64,000 bases of DNA, taken from contig CM106585.1 of assembly GCA_048013815.1 (NCBI GenBank), positions 7,936,001 to 8,000,000 on the forward strand, read 5' to 3'. Under the pieces are notes generated by a model, which had not been told where the DNA came from, did not search any database, and saw only the letters and a program-made list of their open reading frames with translations. This DNA comes from Setoptus koraiensis. Lineage: Eukaryota; Arthropoda. The position numbers and the translations under genes are program-made. Of the stretch, positions 1 to 12,274 are shown in pieces (within the stretch, counting starts at the first letter, position 1; every line of letters begins with the position of its first letter).

Positions 1-575
1 AAGATCAAATATAGACGACAACGTTGTTGTTATGTAACGTTTTTTGCGGCGCAAACAACAACAAACTACAGAATAATTAAGTTGACTAATAAAAATAAAT
101 TGCACACCAACACTAACTAACTTGATTATTACAAACAACAAATTGTTTTATATTTTTTTATTATCTGAGAAGACATTTCATGCTTGCTAAAACTGTGATG
201 TAACTGTTAGTTGTTAACTGTTAGCTGTTAACTGTGAGCTGTTAACTGTTAAATGTTGATCGGGCAACATGTTGGAACATACGGCAAGATCTAACTAACG
301 AGTGTGCTGTGATCTGGACGATATCAGCTTACTTAACACATCTTTTGAGTCTGAAAACTTTTAACTTTAATCAGCATGAGATGATGGGCACACACACACT
401 CAAGTTTGAATGAATGAAACAGATGAAAACTTCTTTTTGCTAAAACCTCTATCTGGCGTGTGAGCACTGGGTCAGTTTCATCACTGGCTAATTGTGCTGA
501 CGACTGGCGCTGGCCAATGTAACAGCCAGCAGCATCCCCTAATCCACCTGTCGCTGGCCATTGAGTATTAGTTAA

Positions 576-609
<34 letters not shown>

Positions 610-610
610 G
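576..610. repeat. (GAC)n microsatellite
   Basis: An almost uninterrupted GAC/ACG trinucleotide run of about 11 units. It is followed at 715-830 and 945-1018 by imperfect CAA/CAG runs of the kind that create glutamine-rich spurious ORFs. Confidence 0.85.
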
Positions 611-1701
611 GTTAGAGGCGGAGACACGCCGCCAGCAGCAGCAGTCCGATGAGAGTTTGTAAGAGCGTTCCGAGGCGAACATAATCATCGTCTCAAGCGG
701 CCAATGTTTGTTTTCCCAACAACAGCAACAACCACTCCAGCTACAACAGCGCCAACAGCGCCAACAACGCCAACAACAGCAGCAGCAGCAACACCAACGG
801 CAACAGCAACAACAACAACCGTGTTTACCTACATTTAGCGCTGGTGGCGAGCATCAGCGCTCAAGTGACTAGCTTGCCAGCCGGCGCGCCAGTTCCACTG
901 ACGGCAACGGTTGGCCAAGTTCGCCGAGTGACGGCAAACGTTGCGCAACAGCAACAGCAGCAACAACAACAACGGCAACGGCAACAACGACAGCAACAAC
1001 AACAACGCCAACAAGTGGTGATGCGTCCGTTTTTTAGTGTTGCGCCGGCGCCACCTTGCCACCCGCGCTGCACTGGCCAGTGCCAGAGCCAACAAACAAG
1101 CGAGCAGCTGATTAAGATGGTCACTTGTTACCCCTTCTTGTGCTCGCTTGGCGCTCATTGTGTCCATTTGACAGTGTCCATTTGGCGCTGTTTATTCGCT
1201 GGTGTTTGCTGGTGTTTGCCGGCGTTTGCTGGTGTTTATTTGCTGATGTCCATTGGCCAGCGACCGCTGGCGAGCTGTGCGCCGTTGTGTGCCCATCGGT
1301 GCGCCGGCCAGACCGTTATCACTGTCCCTTGGCCCGGGCGGTTGCCGTTATCGTCTGGTATCTGTTATCAGCTGTTATCAGCTGTTATCATCTGTTTGGC
1401 ATCATCAAGTGGCTGGCATGTGTAAGCTGTGATGATGTAACACACAGGTAAGTAAGTAAGTGCTGGCTGGCTCACTGGCGAATGGTGTGTGCTCTTGTTG
1501 CGCAATCTATTTTTGTTTTGCTTCTGCTAGCTCAACTAGTAAACAAAAAGTAATCTCTCTTTTATTCTCTCTTGCGCCCTCCTCTAAACTTGACTCCAAT
1601 ACTCGCCGCTAGCCGTCAGCTGGCCACTGTCGTCCAGTTAGCGCAGGCCACTGTCGTCCAGTTACTGCTGCCGGCCACTGCGACCAGCAGTAACTAGATT
1701 A

Positions 1702-1740
1702 CATAACTGTACAACTGTGCTGTACAGTTGTACAGTTATG
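1702..1740. repeat. Perfect 17-bp inverted repeat (hairpin)
   Basis: Arms at 1702-1718 and 1724-1740 are exact reverse complements around a 5-nt loop (GCTGT). No gene lies nearby. A cruciform or a stem-loop in a transcript is possible, but the arms are short for an animal pre-miRNA. Confidence 0.85.
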
Positions 1741-2988
1741 CAACAGTTACATAACTGCTACTAATGTTGCCGTTCATGGAGTCGTGGCGACACTTGCCCT
1801 GGCAGCCAGCGTTTGTTTGTGTGCCGGCTGTTTAATGTTATTGTTTCCTGCTATCACCTCTGCTCTGGTCACTCCATCAGCTCCTGTCAGCTTGCCCGCC
1901 AGCTGATCGTCGAGCTGGCCATTTGTCAGTTGCCGGTTGCAAACGGTTCCATACGGTTCCATACAAATACGGCAACATCCGTGGCCGCATGCCCATCTCA
2001 TTGGGACGCACTGACAATTGTCAACAAACACACGCCAACATTACGCAACTGACAATATTCAAATGACAGCTGACAGGCAACAGTGACAAGACGCCAAGCG
2101 CAACAACGCGACAGTGTTTATAACTGTCTCTGGCCAGCACTGTTACACTGTCACTGTTCAACAGTGACCCTTACGACGGCACTGTGATGAGGCAGGCAAG
2201 TGTTTTGTTGTTCGTTTGCTCCAGCTGACAGTCTCGCCGACAGTCAGCTGACAGTCTCGCCGGCTGCCAACAGCTGACTGTCGGCCAGCAAATCAGCTGG
2301 CAACTGTCAGACTGACAAGTCAAGCGCCTGATTAAACATCGTCATCATTCAAACTTGTGTGGCTTCTGTCACTTTTGGCCGTTTCGCTGGCCCGCTCACA
2401 GCGTCACCGACACACAAACAGATTAATCTTGTGCGCCCGCAACAATTGCGCCCAACGACGGTAAATCTCGACAGCCGTCAGAGTAAGCAATCAGCGCGCT
2501 AGTTGCCTGGCCCAAAAATTGTGCCCAACTGTGCCCGATTGTGCCAAGTCGGGCGAAATCGGGCGAAATTTGCAATTTTTGCCAAGTTTTGCAAAGTTTT
2601 GCGAAAATTTGCAAAGTTTCGCGAAATTGGGCCAGTTTGGGCCGAGTGGTGCAGCCAAAATCGATCATAGGCGACCGTTAATAATAGAAAGGCGCCACAA
2701 ATGGAATGACAGTTTATTATTGTGGTCGTTATCGGCCAGACGGCCGCTTTCTGGCTCATTTGGCGCCGATCGCCGATGCGAAAGCGCCCATCGGGAGACG
2801 CTGCCCGACGCAGCCAGCAACAGCAAAGAGATTAGCACCCTGTGGCCCGCTGAAACGATGATGTGATTTTGCCGGCCCGTCAAGTTGGCGGCGGCGCATT
2901 CAGACAACGGGAAGCGGATGTGCCGGCGCTCGCTGATTGGGCCACTTGGAATGATTGTGACGGATGAAGTGAAACGATTGCAATGAAA

Positions 2989-3065
2989 TGATTGCGTTCG
3001 ATTGGATCGCGTTCGATCGGATTCGATTGGATTGGATTGGATTCGATTCGATTCGATTGGAATCG
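2989..3065. repeat. GATTGGATTC-type degenerate repeat
   Basis: A run of GATTC/GATTGG units (GATTGGATTC-like), degenerate but continuous. It gives open frames on both strands without coding meaning. A similar ATTG/GAACTG-rich stretch is at about 33200-33300. Confidence 0.7.
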
Positions 3066-4224
3066 TTTAATGATGCACCTGTGGCTGTGGCTGGCCGATT
3101 TCGCTTTTCGCTTTGTTGCCTCACAACGTTGTCAGACAACGTTGTCAGACCAGACGAATCGGCGCCACTGGCGGATCAACGACCTGCCCATGCGTAAAGA
3201 CAACGCCGGGCCGGCTTGAGGTGAAGCTGGCAAAGATCGCAAACAATCAATGCAACTCATTGTGAGCGCACACAACATTACGTAAACATTACGTAAACAT
3301 TACACAATATTACGTAAACATGCGTACACAACAAACATTGCGTCATCTGACATTCCGCTGGCATTACGTTGTGCAGCACATAACGTTGCGTAACATTACG
3401 ACATGTCCCAACAATACGTTATGTAACGTTGGGAGAGCGGCCGACAGAGGAGCGCGTCGGAAACGGCTTACAATCATGAGAGAGAGAGAGAGAGAGACGA
3501 ACAATTGCGCAAACAACCATGTATAAACAAGCGAGGAAAGTGAGCGATTGTGCCCGACCGAAATGCATTTTATTTTATTTTATCTCTCTGTGTCTGTGTG
3601 TGTCTCATTTAGATCATTCTAATGTTGCAATGCTCTCATGCTGTCGTGTGTGTGTTTATATTGGCTGCACTAAATAGCGGCGAAACAACGGCAAACCGTT
3701 AGCCGGCCGGGCACAGGTAAAAGCACCGAGAATAGAAACACAATGGCCAATGAATGGCTGCCTGTTTGGCGACTCGAGACCGTTGCCGTTTGCAGCTCAA
3801 ACGGCGCAAACGGCTCAATCTGGCCACTCGAAGCTCACTAAAAACTTGCCACCGTTACGTAAGACGCTCGCCCTGTCGAGCCGAGCCCATCGCCGCTAAA
3901 GATGCAGCCAGCATCTGGAGAGATCGGCAGAGTCTTTAAGTGACACACATCGGCCAACCGCCACTTTCTTGGGCGACACTCTGCGGCACTCTGCGACACT
4001 CTGCGACACTCTGCGACGATCAGCCAGATAGTATCAGCCAGATAGTGTCGGCCAGATAGTATGTGGCCATCTCACTAGGCGACTATGCGACCATCATAGT
4101 CGCACTGACAGCATCTGACAGCCAAACAAAACCAACAGCGTCCATACGACGGCTCATTGAAGACAGGTGATCCTATTTCGAGCGGCTACTACAATTTGCA
4201 CTGTGCCGCTACTCTCGACAACAA

Positions 4225-4313
4225 TGACAACGGCGACAACAGCAACAGCAGCGACAGCAACAACAACGACAGCAACAACGGCGACAACAGCAACAGCGAC
4301 GACAACAACGACA
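4225..4313. repeat. CAA/CAG/CGA trinucleotide-rich tract
   Basis: Imperfect trinucleotide repeats (CAACAG, GACAGC, GACAAC). They are open in several frames and encode T, N/S/D or Q/R runs depending on frame; none of these frames is a credible gene. Confidence 0.75.
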
Positions 4314-4981
4314 TGTTGCGTCGGTGTGCCTTTCGTGACCATCGTGATTAAACGATATGAGTGGGCCATTGTTGGCGTTGCCGCTGTTGTGTTGGTGAAA
4401 AGAGGGCTCGATGAAATTAATTCCAGCCTTGTCATCAATACGTCCAGCCAACGAGCATGGCTGAAACAATGGACCCTTGGACGGCTTGTGACGGTGCGCA
4501 CAACAAGTCACTGGCCAGTTGCTCACATTCACAGCGACTCACAACTTACGTTTGTAATGTCCAGTCACTGCCAGTCCAGTTAGAGCCGCTGGTGTTTATA
4601 TGCTGGACCGCGGCTCACGGCGCTTACGTAACGGCCGCTTAGCGCTTAGCAGCTATAGCCATTACGTAAGCCGTGAGCCATTGCGAGGCCGTTCGAAGCG
4701 ACCACCTTCAAATCGGATCTCGCCCAGCTCTAAACTGACCACTATCAATAACAATATCATGACTGTTTGTTGGCTGGCCAGCTTGTTTGTGTTGCCACTA
4801 AACCAACATTTACTGCAACGGCCAGTAGACCAACATTTGCTGTGTCTGTGTGCTGCTGCACCAACGTCTCAGATATTATCTCGTCTGGCCGGCTGCGAAT
4901 CAACAATCGGCTGCTCGCATCCACTCATAGTAATAATGATATTTTGCCGATTGGCAAAATATTTTATTTGGCGAGGCTCTC

Positions 4982-5047
4982 GCGACTGGCGAGCGGGACT
5001 CTGGCGACTGGCGAGCGAGACTCTGGCGACTGGCGAGCGAGAGGCAG
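4982..5047. repeat. 22-bp tandem repeat, three copies
   Basis: Three consecutive units of GCGACTGGCGAGCG(A/G)GACTCTG, the last diverging at its end. A long GC-rich hairpin follows at 5131-5168. Confidence 0.85.
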
Positions 5048-5130
5048 CGGCACACTTGCGCCGGCCGTCGGTCGACGAGCAATTCGAATTCAAATTCAAA
5101 TTGTTTGCGATAGAATTCTCAAATTCTCCG

Positions 5131-5168
5131 GCTCGCTGGCTGGCTGGCCGGCCGGCCAGCCAGCGAGC
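5131..5168. repeat. GC-rich hairpin, 14-bp arms
   Basis: GCTCGCTGGCTGGC at 5131-5144 is the exact reverse complement of 5155-5168. The 10-nt centre is itself GGCC-rich and partly palindromic, so the whole element can fold in more than one register. Confidence 0.8.
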
Positions 5169-8100
5169 GCAAACAGACGCACAGCGACCAAGAACAATGA
5201 CGCTCGTAACGGCGCCAACCGGTAACCTTGATTCTCGCGCCGTCTTGCTCAGGTGAGAGCTGACGCTGGGATGCTGTGAGCGGCTATGCACTCACAACGG
5301 CCACTTGTTGGCCACGGACAGGCCATAAACAGAGGGTGCTGCTCCACATCGAGTGCGCCGGGCATGGGCGAGCTGGCCAACGGAACGCCAACTGGAATTT
5401 GCAATTTGGCGAGGCTGGCGAGACGGCGAGACCGAAGGGACGGCGAGAGCATCTATTGTGGCATATAACCGCTGGCTCGGGTGGCCAGTGGCTTACCTGA
5501 GCTGGCCGGGCGGCCAGAAGGGTTCAGACGGGATCAGGTTGAGCGATGGCCGGCAGAGTGCGGCCGAGTCAGGCCTTATGAAGGATACTTATGAATATGG
5601 CCATTTGCGCATGCTAATATGGTAATAGCATTATGTAATGTGTAATAACTGTTGGAGTGTTCCGGCGCCATCATGCCAGCGCCAGCCAATATGAGTTGCT
5701 CAAACGATGCTCACACTGGCCTCTCACTCACAAAGTCGAGCCACCACTCGAGCCAGTACTCAGCCGTCATGATAACGGTACAGTTTTTTAACAGTATGAC
5801 CAATATCTTAAACAGGTATTTACAGGTGAGCAGTTTACATTAAACCAGCAGCAGCAGCGACCGGTGCAACAGGTGAGAAATGATTTATGTATTATTGGCG
5901 CAAGCAACATGACGGCACAAGCGGCCCAACAATCAGCGTTTAAGTGTGTGTGTACTATTTTATTCATTGCCGTTCGTTGCCGTTCGTTGCCGTTCATTAC
6001 GGACCGGACCAGACTAGACGGATCACACATGAGTTATAATATGATGTAACACTGCATTACATATCATTACATCATCATGTTGCTGTTGCTGTTGCTGCTC
6101 ATGGCACCGATCGGCGCCATGATGGCCGCCGCCGCCGCTTCATGATGCGCATTTATCGTGGCATAATCATGACCAACGACCATCATGATTATCATTATTA
6201 TTATGCCACCATAAAGCCTAAAAAGCGACTCACTCGCTCGCTAGCGAGCTAGCCACAACTCAAGTTATAGCTCATAATTCGTAAAGAGTCTGGTCATTTT
6301 AACAACTGCCATCCATTGCCGACCACCAACACCATCAACGCCGCCAAAAGTTTAAGTGATTTCTTTTTATTCCACCCTGTTCAACTTAACCGTAATTACG
6401 CACATATTACCATATTCATTATTGTCTATTTGTGATATATTTTCATGATATACGGCACGGTCTTGCCAACACAAGCACAAGTCGCACAAATGATGCGCTG
6501 CCGTCATCGTAAACGGGCCACCATTAACTATGTGCTATCAATGTCGGCGCACTGTCATGCTCTCATCTGCATCTCAGCGAAAATCCCTCTTTGCTCACAA
6601 TTTTATTTTATCTTACATATTTTATATAAGATAATAATTTTAATTTTATATTTAGGTTAGCCGATATGAATATGGTTGCTCGCCCATTGCCGACCATATC
6701 GCACCGAAGCGCCACTTTCGCTCTTCGAACCAACAACGACAGCAACGACAGCACCGACAGCAACAGCACGGCGACCTTGATCGCGCAACGTTGCCGATAG
6801 TCGCGCATCATGTTACATAACGGCCAGCCTGTGTGTAACGGTCGTCGAAGCAGCCAGCGATAAAGATTAGGACGAATAACGACAACGAATTTGGATTAAA
6901 ATCAAACAATACGTTACAATCAATATAACACAAATATCTATGGTTGCTCTGGCCGGAGATATCGCGCTTTTGTGGTGGCATCATTTATTTTGTTGTTATT
7001 TTTTCATTTATTTCGTCATTATTTTCAATCAGTTATTCGTTTGTTCATTTGGCCAAAAGTGACCAACGCCAGCCAATGATTAATCGATCGATGATTTCAA
7101 GTGACTTCAGCTGTGCTGTGCAATTCAAAGCCAACTGGCCACTCGACTGGCCAGCGACTTGTCGCCAGATATTGGCAATTCGAGGACGATTCCGAGGCGA
7201 GCCATAACTATAAATAAAGGGATAAGCACAAGTACAATGTAATGATGATTGTCGAATGAGGACATGGTGCCGCTGCCAACAACAAAACAAAAGTCAATCT
7301 CTCATTTTGGCCATTTCTGTTCTGGCCTGTGTGTTGAATTATCTGTTATGTGTGTCGGCTTGCCCGCATCTGTATCTTGGCTATGAATTATTCTGGTCGT
7401 GTGTCCATTTAATTGATTATCGCAACCATACCGGTTGTTGTTGTTGCTGCTGTTGCTGTTGCCGTTGCCCCCATGAAGGATCATGGTTGATAACGGCGAT
7501 CATCAATGTCAATGATAAGCTCGCTTCAATCGATTATCTAAGTGGCATCTAATCTTTGCAGTGTCTCGGCCACTGGCCAGTTGGCCCTAGAAGCCAGTAG
7601 AAGCCAGTAGAAGCGGGCACCCCATTTCCACTGCAGGCTATATCGTGTCGGGACTGCTTTCCATCTCAGCTGCTTGAGAAATGGCGTTTCATCATCAAAT
7701 TGGGCGATTCATCGCCGCTCAAAAGTGATCGCCGCTCGATCGAACGCTTATCGCTCTCGATCGAGTTCGACAGGGCGCAAATTCAAGTGCCGATGTTAAT
7801 CTTATCTCTCTTGCGACCAGATAAAAGCGAATAGGTCACTCGCCACTGCACACACTGCAAACACATAATACTGTAAATACTGTAAATACTGTAAATACAC
7901 ACAAATAATAATGTTTTATCGAAATGGAGGCCATCGCGAAAGTGAAACAGCCTTCGTCGCGCTCCTCGGCACACATTCTCGGCACATATCGCCGGACCGT
8001 TGCACCAAACAGTCATATAAATATATAATGTATGAACAGTTATTGCTGTCATGGGTCGCTCGCCAGGTCGCAATGTTTCAAATCGGCACACGAATCAAAC

Positions 8101-8182
8101 CGAACAGATCACACAGAGGATATTTGCATTGCTGACCATTAATTTATGTTGCTCATTATGTTATTTATCAAACGAGTTGCAG

Positions 8183-8208
8183 TTGGTGGCTTATCGATAA
8201 GCCACCAA
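8183..8208. repeat. 26-bp perfect palindrome
   Basis: A perfect palindrome centred between 8195 and 8196 (core GGCTTATCGATAAGCC). Outside it, ATCAAAC (8167-8173) and GTTTGAT (8212-8218) form a second short arm, so the full structure is a longer interrupted stem. Confidence 0.9.
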
Positions 8209-8286
8209 TTAGTTTGATGGCGCGCACAGGATACGCAAACGACTTGTGGGGCTCATTAGCTTTTTTGCGCTCTCGCTCAGGCAAAG

Positions 8287-8410
8287 GCATAAATAAAGGG
8301 ATAGATGAAGGGATAGATGAAGGGATAAATGAAGGGATAAATGAAGGGACAAATGAAGGGATAAATGGAGGGACAAATGAAGGGATAAATGGAGGGATAA
8401 GCATGAAGGG
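8287..8410. repeat. 12-bp tandem array (GGATAAATGAAG)n
   Basis: About ten units of a 12-bp motif with scattered substitutions (ATAAAT/ATAGAT/ACAAAT; GAAG/GGAG). Because 12 is a multiple of three, the array stays open in several frames on both strands and gives repetitive peptides of the type GINEGINEG or LSLHLSLH. No start context, splice site or flanking coding sequence supports translation. Confidence 0.9.
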
Positions 8411-8753
8411 CCGGCAAAAAATAATGCCAAACTGATGTTGGTTGCTGGTTGCCGGCGTCTGTGCGCCACATCCGGCCGTGTGCTTGCGACCGAGTGACAG
8501 TCGATTAGCGGTCGATCATGATCATTGATCATTGATGCGATGAAATTGGCCCAATGAAGTTGGCAATCGCAAGTGTTTCCGAAACGAAATATTTCGAAAT
8601 GCCGATCAAGTGGCGATGAAATTTCACAGCACAGCCAATGCTCAGATGCAGTTTGTGTGGCGCGATTTGCCAGGCAACCGGAGCGGGCGTAAGTAGATTA
8701 GGTAGTCATGGCAACTCGGCTGACATTTGTGGCTGATATCGCTGCGATCCTGC

Positions 8754-8830
8754 GATGTTGTGATATTACGATATTGTGATATCGCGATGTTGTGATATCG
8801 CGATATTGTGATATAGCGATATCGCGATAC
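8754..8830. repeat. 16-bp tandem array built of palindromic words
   Basis: Four full 16-bp units plus a partial fifth, alternating between GATGTTG- and GATATTG-type starts, so there is a 32-bp higher-order period. The units contain the self-complementary words GATATC and TCGCGA, so the array is both direct-repetitive and rich in short palindromes. Confidence 0.85.
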
Positions 8831-9892
8831 TGCCAGCCGGTATCGGCTAGGTCGTCAACCTTTGCTCAGCAAAGTTTGCCGGTGTCTGGCCGTTGGTCAT
8901 GTCATTAGCATGAGCTTGCCACAATGTATGTTTTTGTTGGACATGATCATTAGAGTGATCTCATCGAAAGCGCTGGCCACTTTCTCGCTGGCGACTTTCT
9001 CGCGGGCAACTCTCTCGCGGGCAACACTGACAGCGCCGGCAAAGTGCGCCGAACAGCGGCAACACTGTGGCCGCTCTGGTATCTGGTGCAACTCGCTGGC
9101 CGCTCATGATTGTTGCGTAATTGTGATTGTGTTGTTACCGTTAATATCATGTTTGTGTGTGTGTGTGTGCACACAGTCGCTACTCACAATCAGTGCTCAC
9201 AGCGAGTATTGCGTCAGTCGGTTGCGTGAGTCACATTTTATGCAAATCAATCAGCGGTGGCGGCGGCGGCGGCGGCAGCACTAGCCGGCTATTGGTGTGG
9301 TTAGTGCGGTTAGCGGACAGGTTGCGACGGTATGCGGTTGTTGCGCAACCGCACAATGGTGAGACGCGCAAACAATGAACAAGTGACAACAATTAGAACA
9401 TGAGTTTTTGCCTCCTTTTGGCCATTTCCATTGTTATTAGTTTGACACTAGCACAAAAATGATGGCCCGTTTCGGGGCTCGGCCGGTCGCTAGTCGCCGG
9501 TCGCCGGTCGTTGTTGGTGTTGCTGTCGTTGTTGGTGTTGTTGTTGTTGTTGCTGTTGTTGTTGCTGTTGCATCATCGTGCCAGTTTACATGACAGTTTG
9601 ATGAACACAAACACTCGCACACACAACATGCAGGACACATATGCAAATATTTATCATGACTTATGGTCATTGTTTGTCCAACAACACGGCCAAAACATGA
9701 GCAGCAACATGCACAACAGCAGACAATGCAGCCAGCCCAGACTGTGGCCACATTCGCCGAACACGGACAATGCGACAGGGCACACAATATAAACAACAAG
9801 TCGGCCCGAGCAACTCGAGGAGCTCCAGCAATCCGAGCAGCTCTAGCAATTCGAGCAACGAAGCTCCATTTCTCGAATTGCGCGCTTGCTGC

Positions 9893-9961
9893 GGCCACTG
9901 GACAGTCTCGCGGGCCACTGGACAGTCTCGCGGGACAGTCTCGCGGGACAGTCTCGCGGGC
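9893..9961. repeat. GGACAGTCTCGCG tandem repeat
   Basis: Two longer units (GGCCACTG followed by GACAGTCTCGCG) are followed by three 13-bp units of GGACAGTCTCGCG. The sequence suggests stepwise slippage or unequal exchange at one site. Confidence 0.85.
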
Positions 9962-10684
9962 CAGCAACAGGCGCATAAATCGTGCTGACACTATAATAAT
10001 AATGGTAATAATAATAGTAATAATATGTAATAGCTTATCAACGGACGGCCAGTGGTCAGCGGCGAGAAAGTGAGCCGACTCACCTGTCCTGTGCTGTTGG
10101 TGACTGTCGCTTGGTGCGTAATGTGCCTTTTATAACGGCAGTCAGCAGTGAGAGGCCCTTTGTCAGAGTGTGTGTGTGTGTAACGGAGTAAGCGAGCGAG
10201 AAAAACAAACGACAATTATCTTGTTGTGGCGCAACATATTAATTAGCCATTGTTGAGATGCTCACGTTGCTGCTATATCCACACATATCCACACATATCC
10301 ACATATATCCACATGTAGCAGCAACATATGAATATGTGAGTGCGTTCATCTAAATTTAACTCACTTGGGCCAATCTGTGCCGACCACTCGATTCGAGTGA
10401 CTCGATTCGAGTGACTCCAAGTGGAATAGCCATACTATTGTTGCATGATTGCAACAACGAGCTTGCCGGCCGTCACAATGAATGGTGCCAGCAGCGCAAC
10501 AAAAGACGCCGTTCGTGACACTGGCTTCCTGGCAACGCTAACCGGCCCGACAAGCGGCCGCCTGTTGCCGATAAATACACCGACCGCTTGTTTGCCGCCT
10601 GATCATGTTGGTAATTGGAGAAAAATTTATCCCTCTCTCACAGTTTTCATACAGTATCGGTCGTATCAGTTGTGTCTGTTGAAC

Positions 10685-10729
10685 CTGTTGTATCTGTTGT
10701 ATCTGTCGTATCTGTCGTATCTGTTGTAT
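10685..10729. repeat. 9-bp tandem array (CTGTTGTAT)5
   Basis: Five consecutive 9-bp units, CTGT(T/C)GTAT, with one variable position. Confidence 0.85.
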
Positions 10730-10825
10730 CAGCGCATATGAGCTAATTTCTCTCTGTTTCTGGCTCGCACTGTGTCAGCCACACTGTTGTTGAGACTCTA
10801 TCAGACGATATCTGATAGAGGCGCA

Positions 10826-10873
10826 ACGACACAGTCAACGACACAGTCAACAACACAGCCAACAACACAGCCA
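10826..10873. repeat. 12-bp tandem array, four copies
   Basis: Four units of AC(G/A)ACACAG(T/C)CA arranged as two pairs of identical units. Confidence 0.85.
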
Positions 10874-12178
10874 ACAACGGAGCGGCCGGCCAAATGATTT
10901 GGCCAGACAGCGACACACCGGCCAACGAACGACGGCTCGCACGAACACTGTCTCATTGTGATTGGCGCTTTGTTTCCTGCATCTGTTTTTAACTTTTTAA
11001 AACTGATCGCCATCACGAGCGATCGGCTCGCTCGACGGCCCGATCAGGCCGAGCTCCGATCGGGCCGACATCGCATCGAGCCGACATCGCATCGGGCCGA
11101 CATGAGACATGCGATCGAGCCGATCGGGCCATCCGATTGAGCCGATCGAGCCGATTGAGGCATCACTCGCCAATTTAAACTATCGCACTTTGGCAAAGTG
11201 ACTTTGCAAACTTACTTTCTCTTTCTTTTTGCTCTCGTTTGTGTGTCATGCAAATTGTATCGCTTGCCAAAATGGGCACGATCCTCCATTATGCTTCCTC
11301 TCTCATTTGTTGTTCGCTTTGTGCAAGCGCTTTGTCGTTTGTGTGCATCGGTGCAACATATTACATGATACATATTACATAATACATATTACATAATACG
11401 CATATTACCTAATATTGCAGTCATTGCATAATACGCATATTTATACAATGTGCGTATGCAAATGACTAATCGAAATGAATCATTTAGCCGCTCTAATGAT
11501 AATAATGTGTTATAATGATCGCTGGCAGCATCATAGGCCGCATCTTGAGAGTGGCCATGTTTATCATTATGTTTATGTTTATGTTCACGATTATGATTCT
11601 GGCGCTGGCTCTCATTCTCATTCTCATTCTGATTCTGATTCTGATGAGCCAATTACCAGTCTTGTGTGTGACTCAAACTTTACCTGGCGAGCTCGGCCAG
11701 CTCGGCGTGCTGCCTGCTGCCTGCTGATGTTAGTTAGTGGCAAAGAGTGATCACCTTTGGGCACTAACTAACTCGCTAACATGGTGTTAGTAACACGGTC
11801 ATAACATGGACATTATGTAACATTGCTTAAATAACAGAATTGATGATGATGACCGAGTGAAAGTTGTTTGCTGTGTGCTTGCTGTTTGCAAGCAAACAAA
11901 ACAAAAATAGGATCAAATGCATCAACGCCGATGCATGGCCCAAATTATTACGGCAACATGCAAATGCAGGCTAATAATACGCAACAACAACAACAATAAT
12001 TTTGAATATTGACCCCTGCACAAGCCGGACTAAATTTAATTCAATCATAAATAGACAGATGCGACGACGACCGTCGGCATTGGCGCCCCCGGGGTAATCC
12101 CCGTCCCGGGGCATAGGCACACAGGTGACACACACACACACACTTGTTGCTATTTCTTCTCCACTGACCTCGCACCAG

Positions 12179-12274
12179 TGACCAGCTGACCAGCTGACCA
12201 GCTGACCAGCTGACATGGGCCTAACTGACACGGCACTACAACTGACACGGCACTACAACTGACACGGCACTACA
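12179..12274. repeat. Adjacent 8-bp and 17-bp tandem arrays
   Basis: TGACCAGC is repeated four times at 12179-12210. After a short spacer, three exact 17-bp copies of ACTGACACGGCACTACA occupy 12224-12274. Identity between copies is complete, so both arrays look recent. Confidence 0.9.

Noticed and set aside
844-1425. 193-codon ORF with a Q/R-rich run, and its antisense L- and C-rich partners
   Set aside because: The open frame is produced by CAA/CAG repeats, is open on both strands, and has no domain, splice sites or family resemblance.
4600-5256. 218-codon ORF ending before a GTGAGAG donor-like site
   Set aside because: It runs through 22-bp tandem repeats and a GC-rich hairpin. Only the last ~19 codons (MTLVTAPTGNLDSRAVLL) look ordinary, too little to call an exon.
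8287-8410. CRISPR-like regular repeat
   Set aside because: Units are contiguous with no unique spacers, and the window is eukaryotic; it is a plain tandem array.
9437-9991. 184-codon minus-strand ORF with T/A/C runs
   Set aside because: Repeat-driven frame over GTT/CAA and GGACAGTCTCGCG arrays; no recognisable protein.
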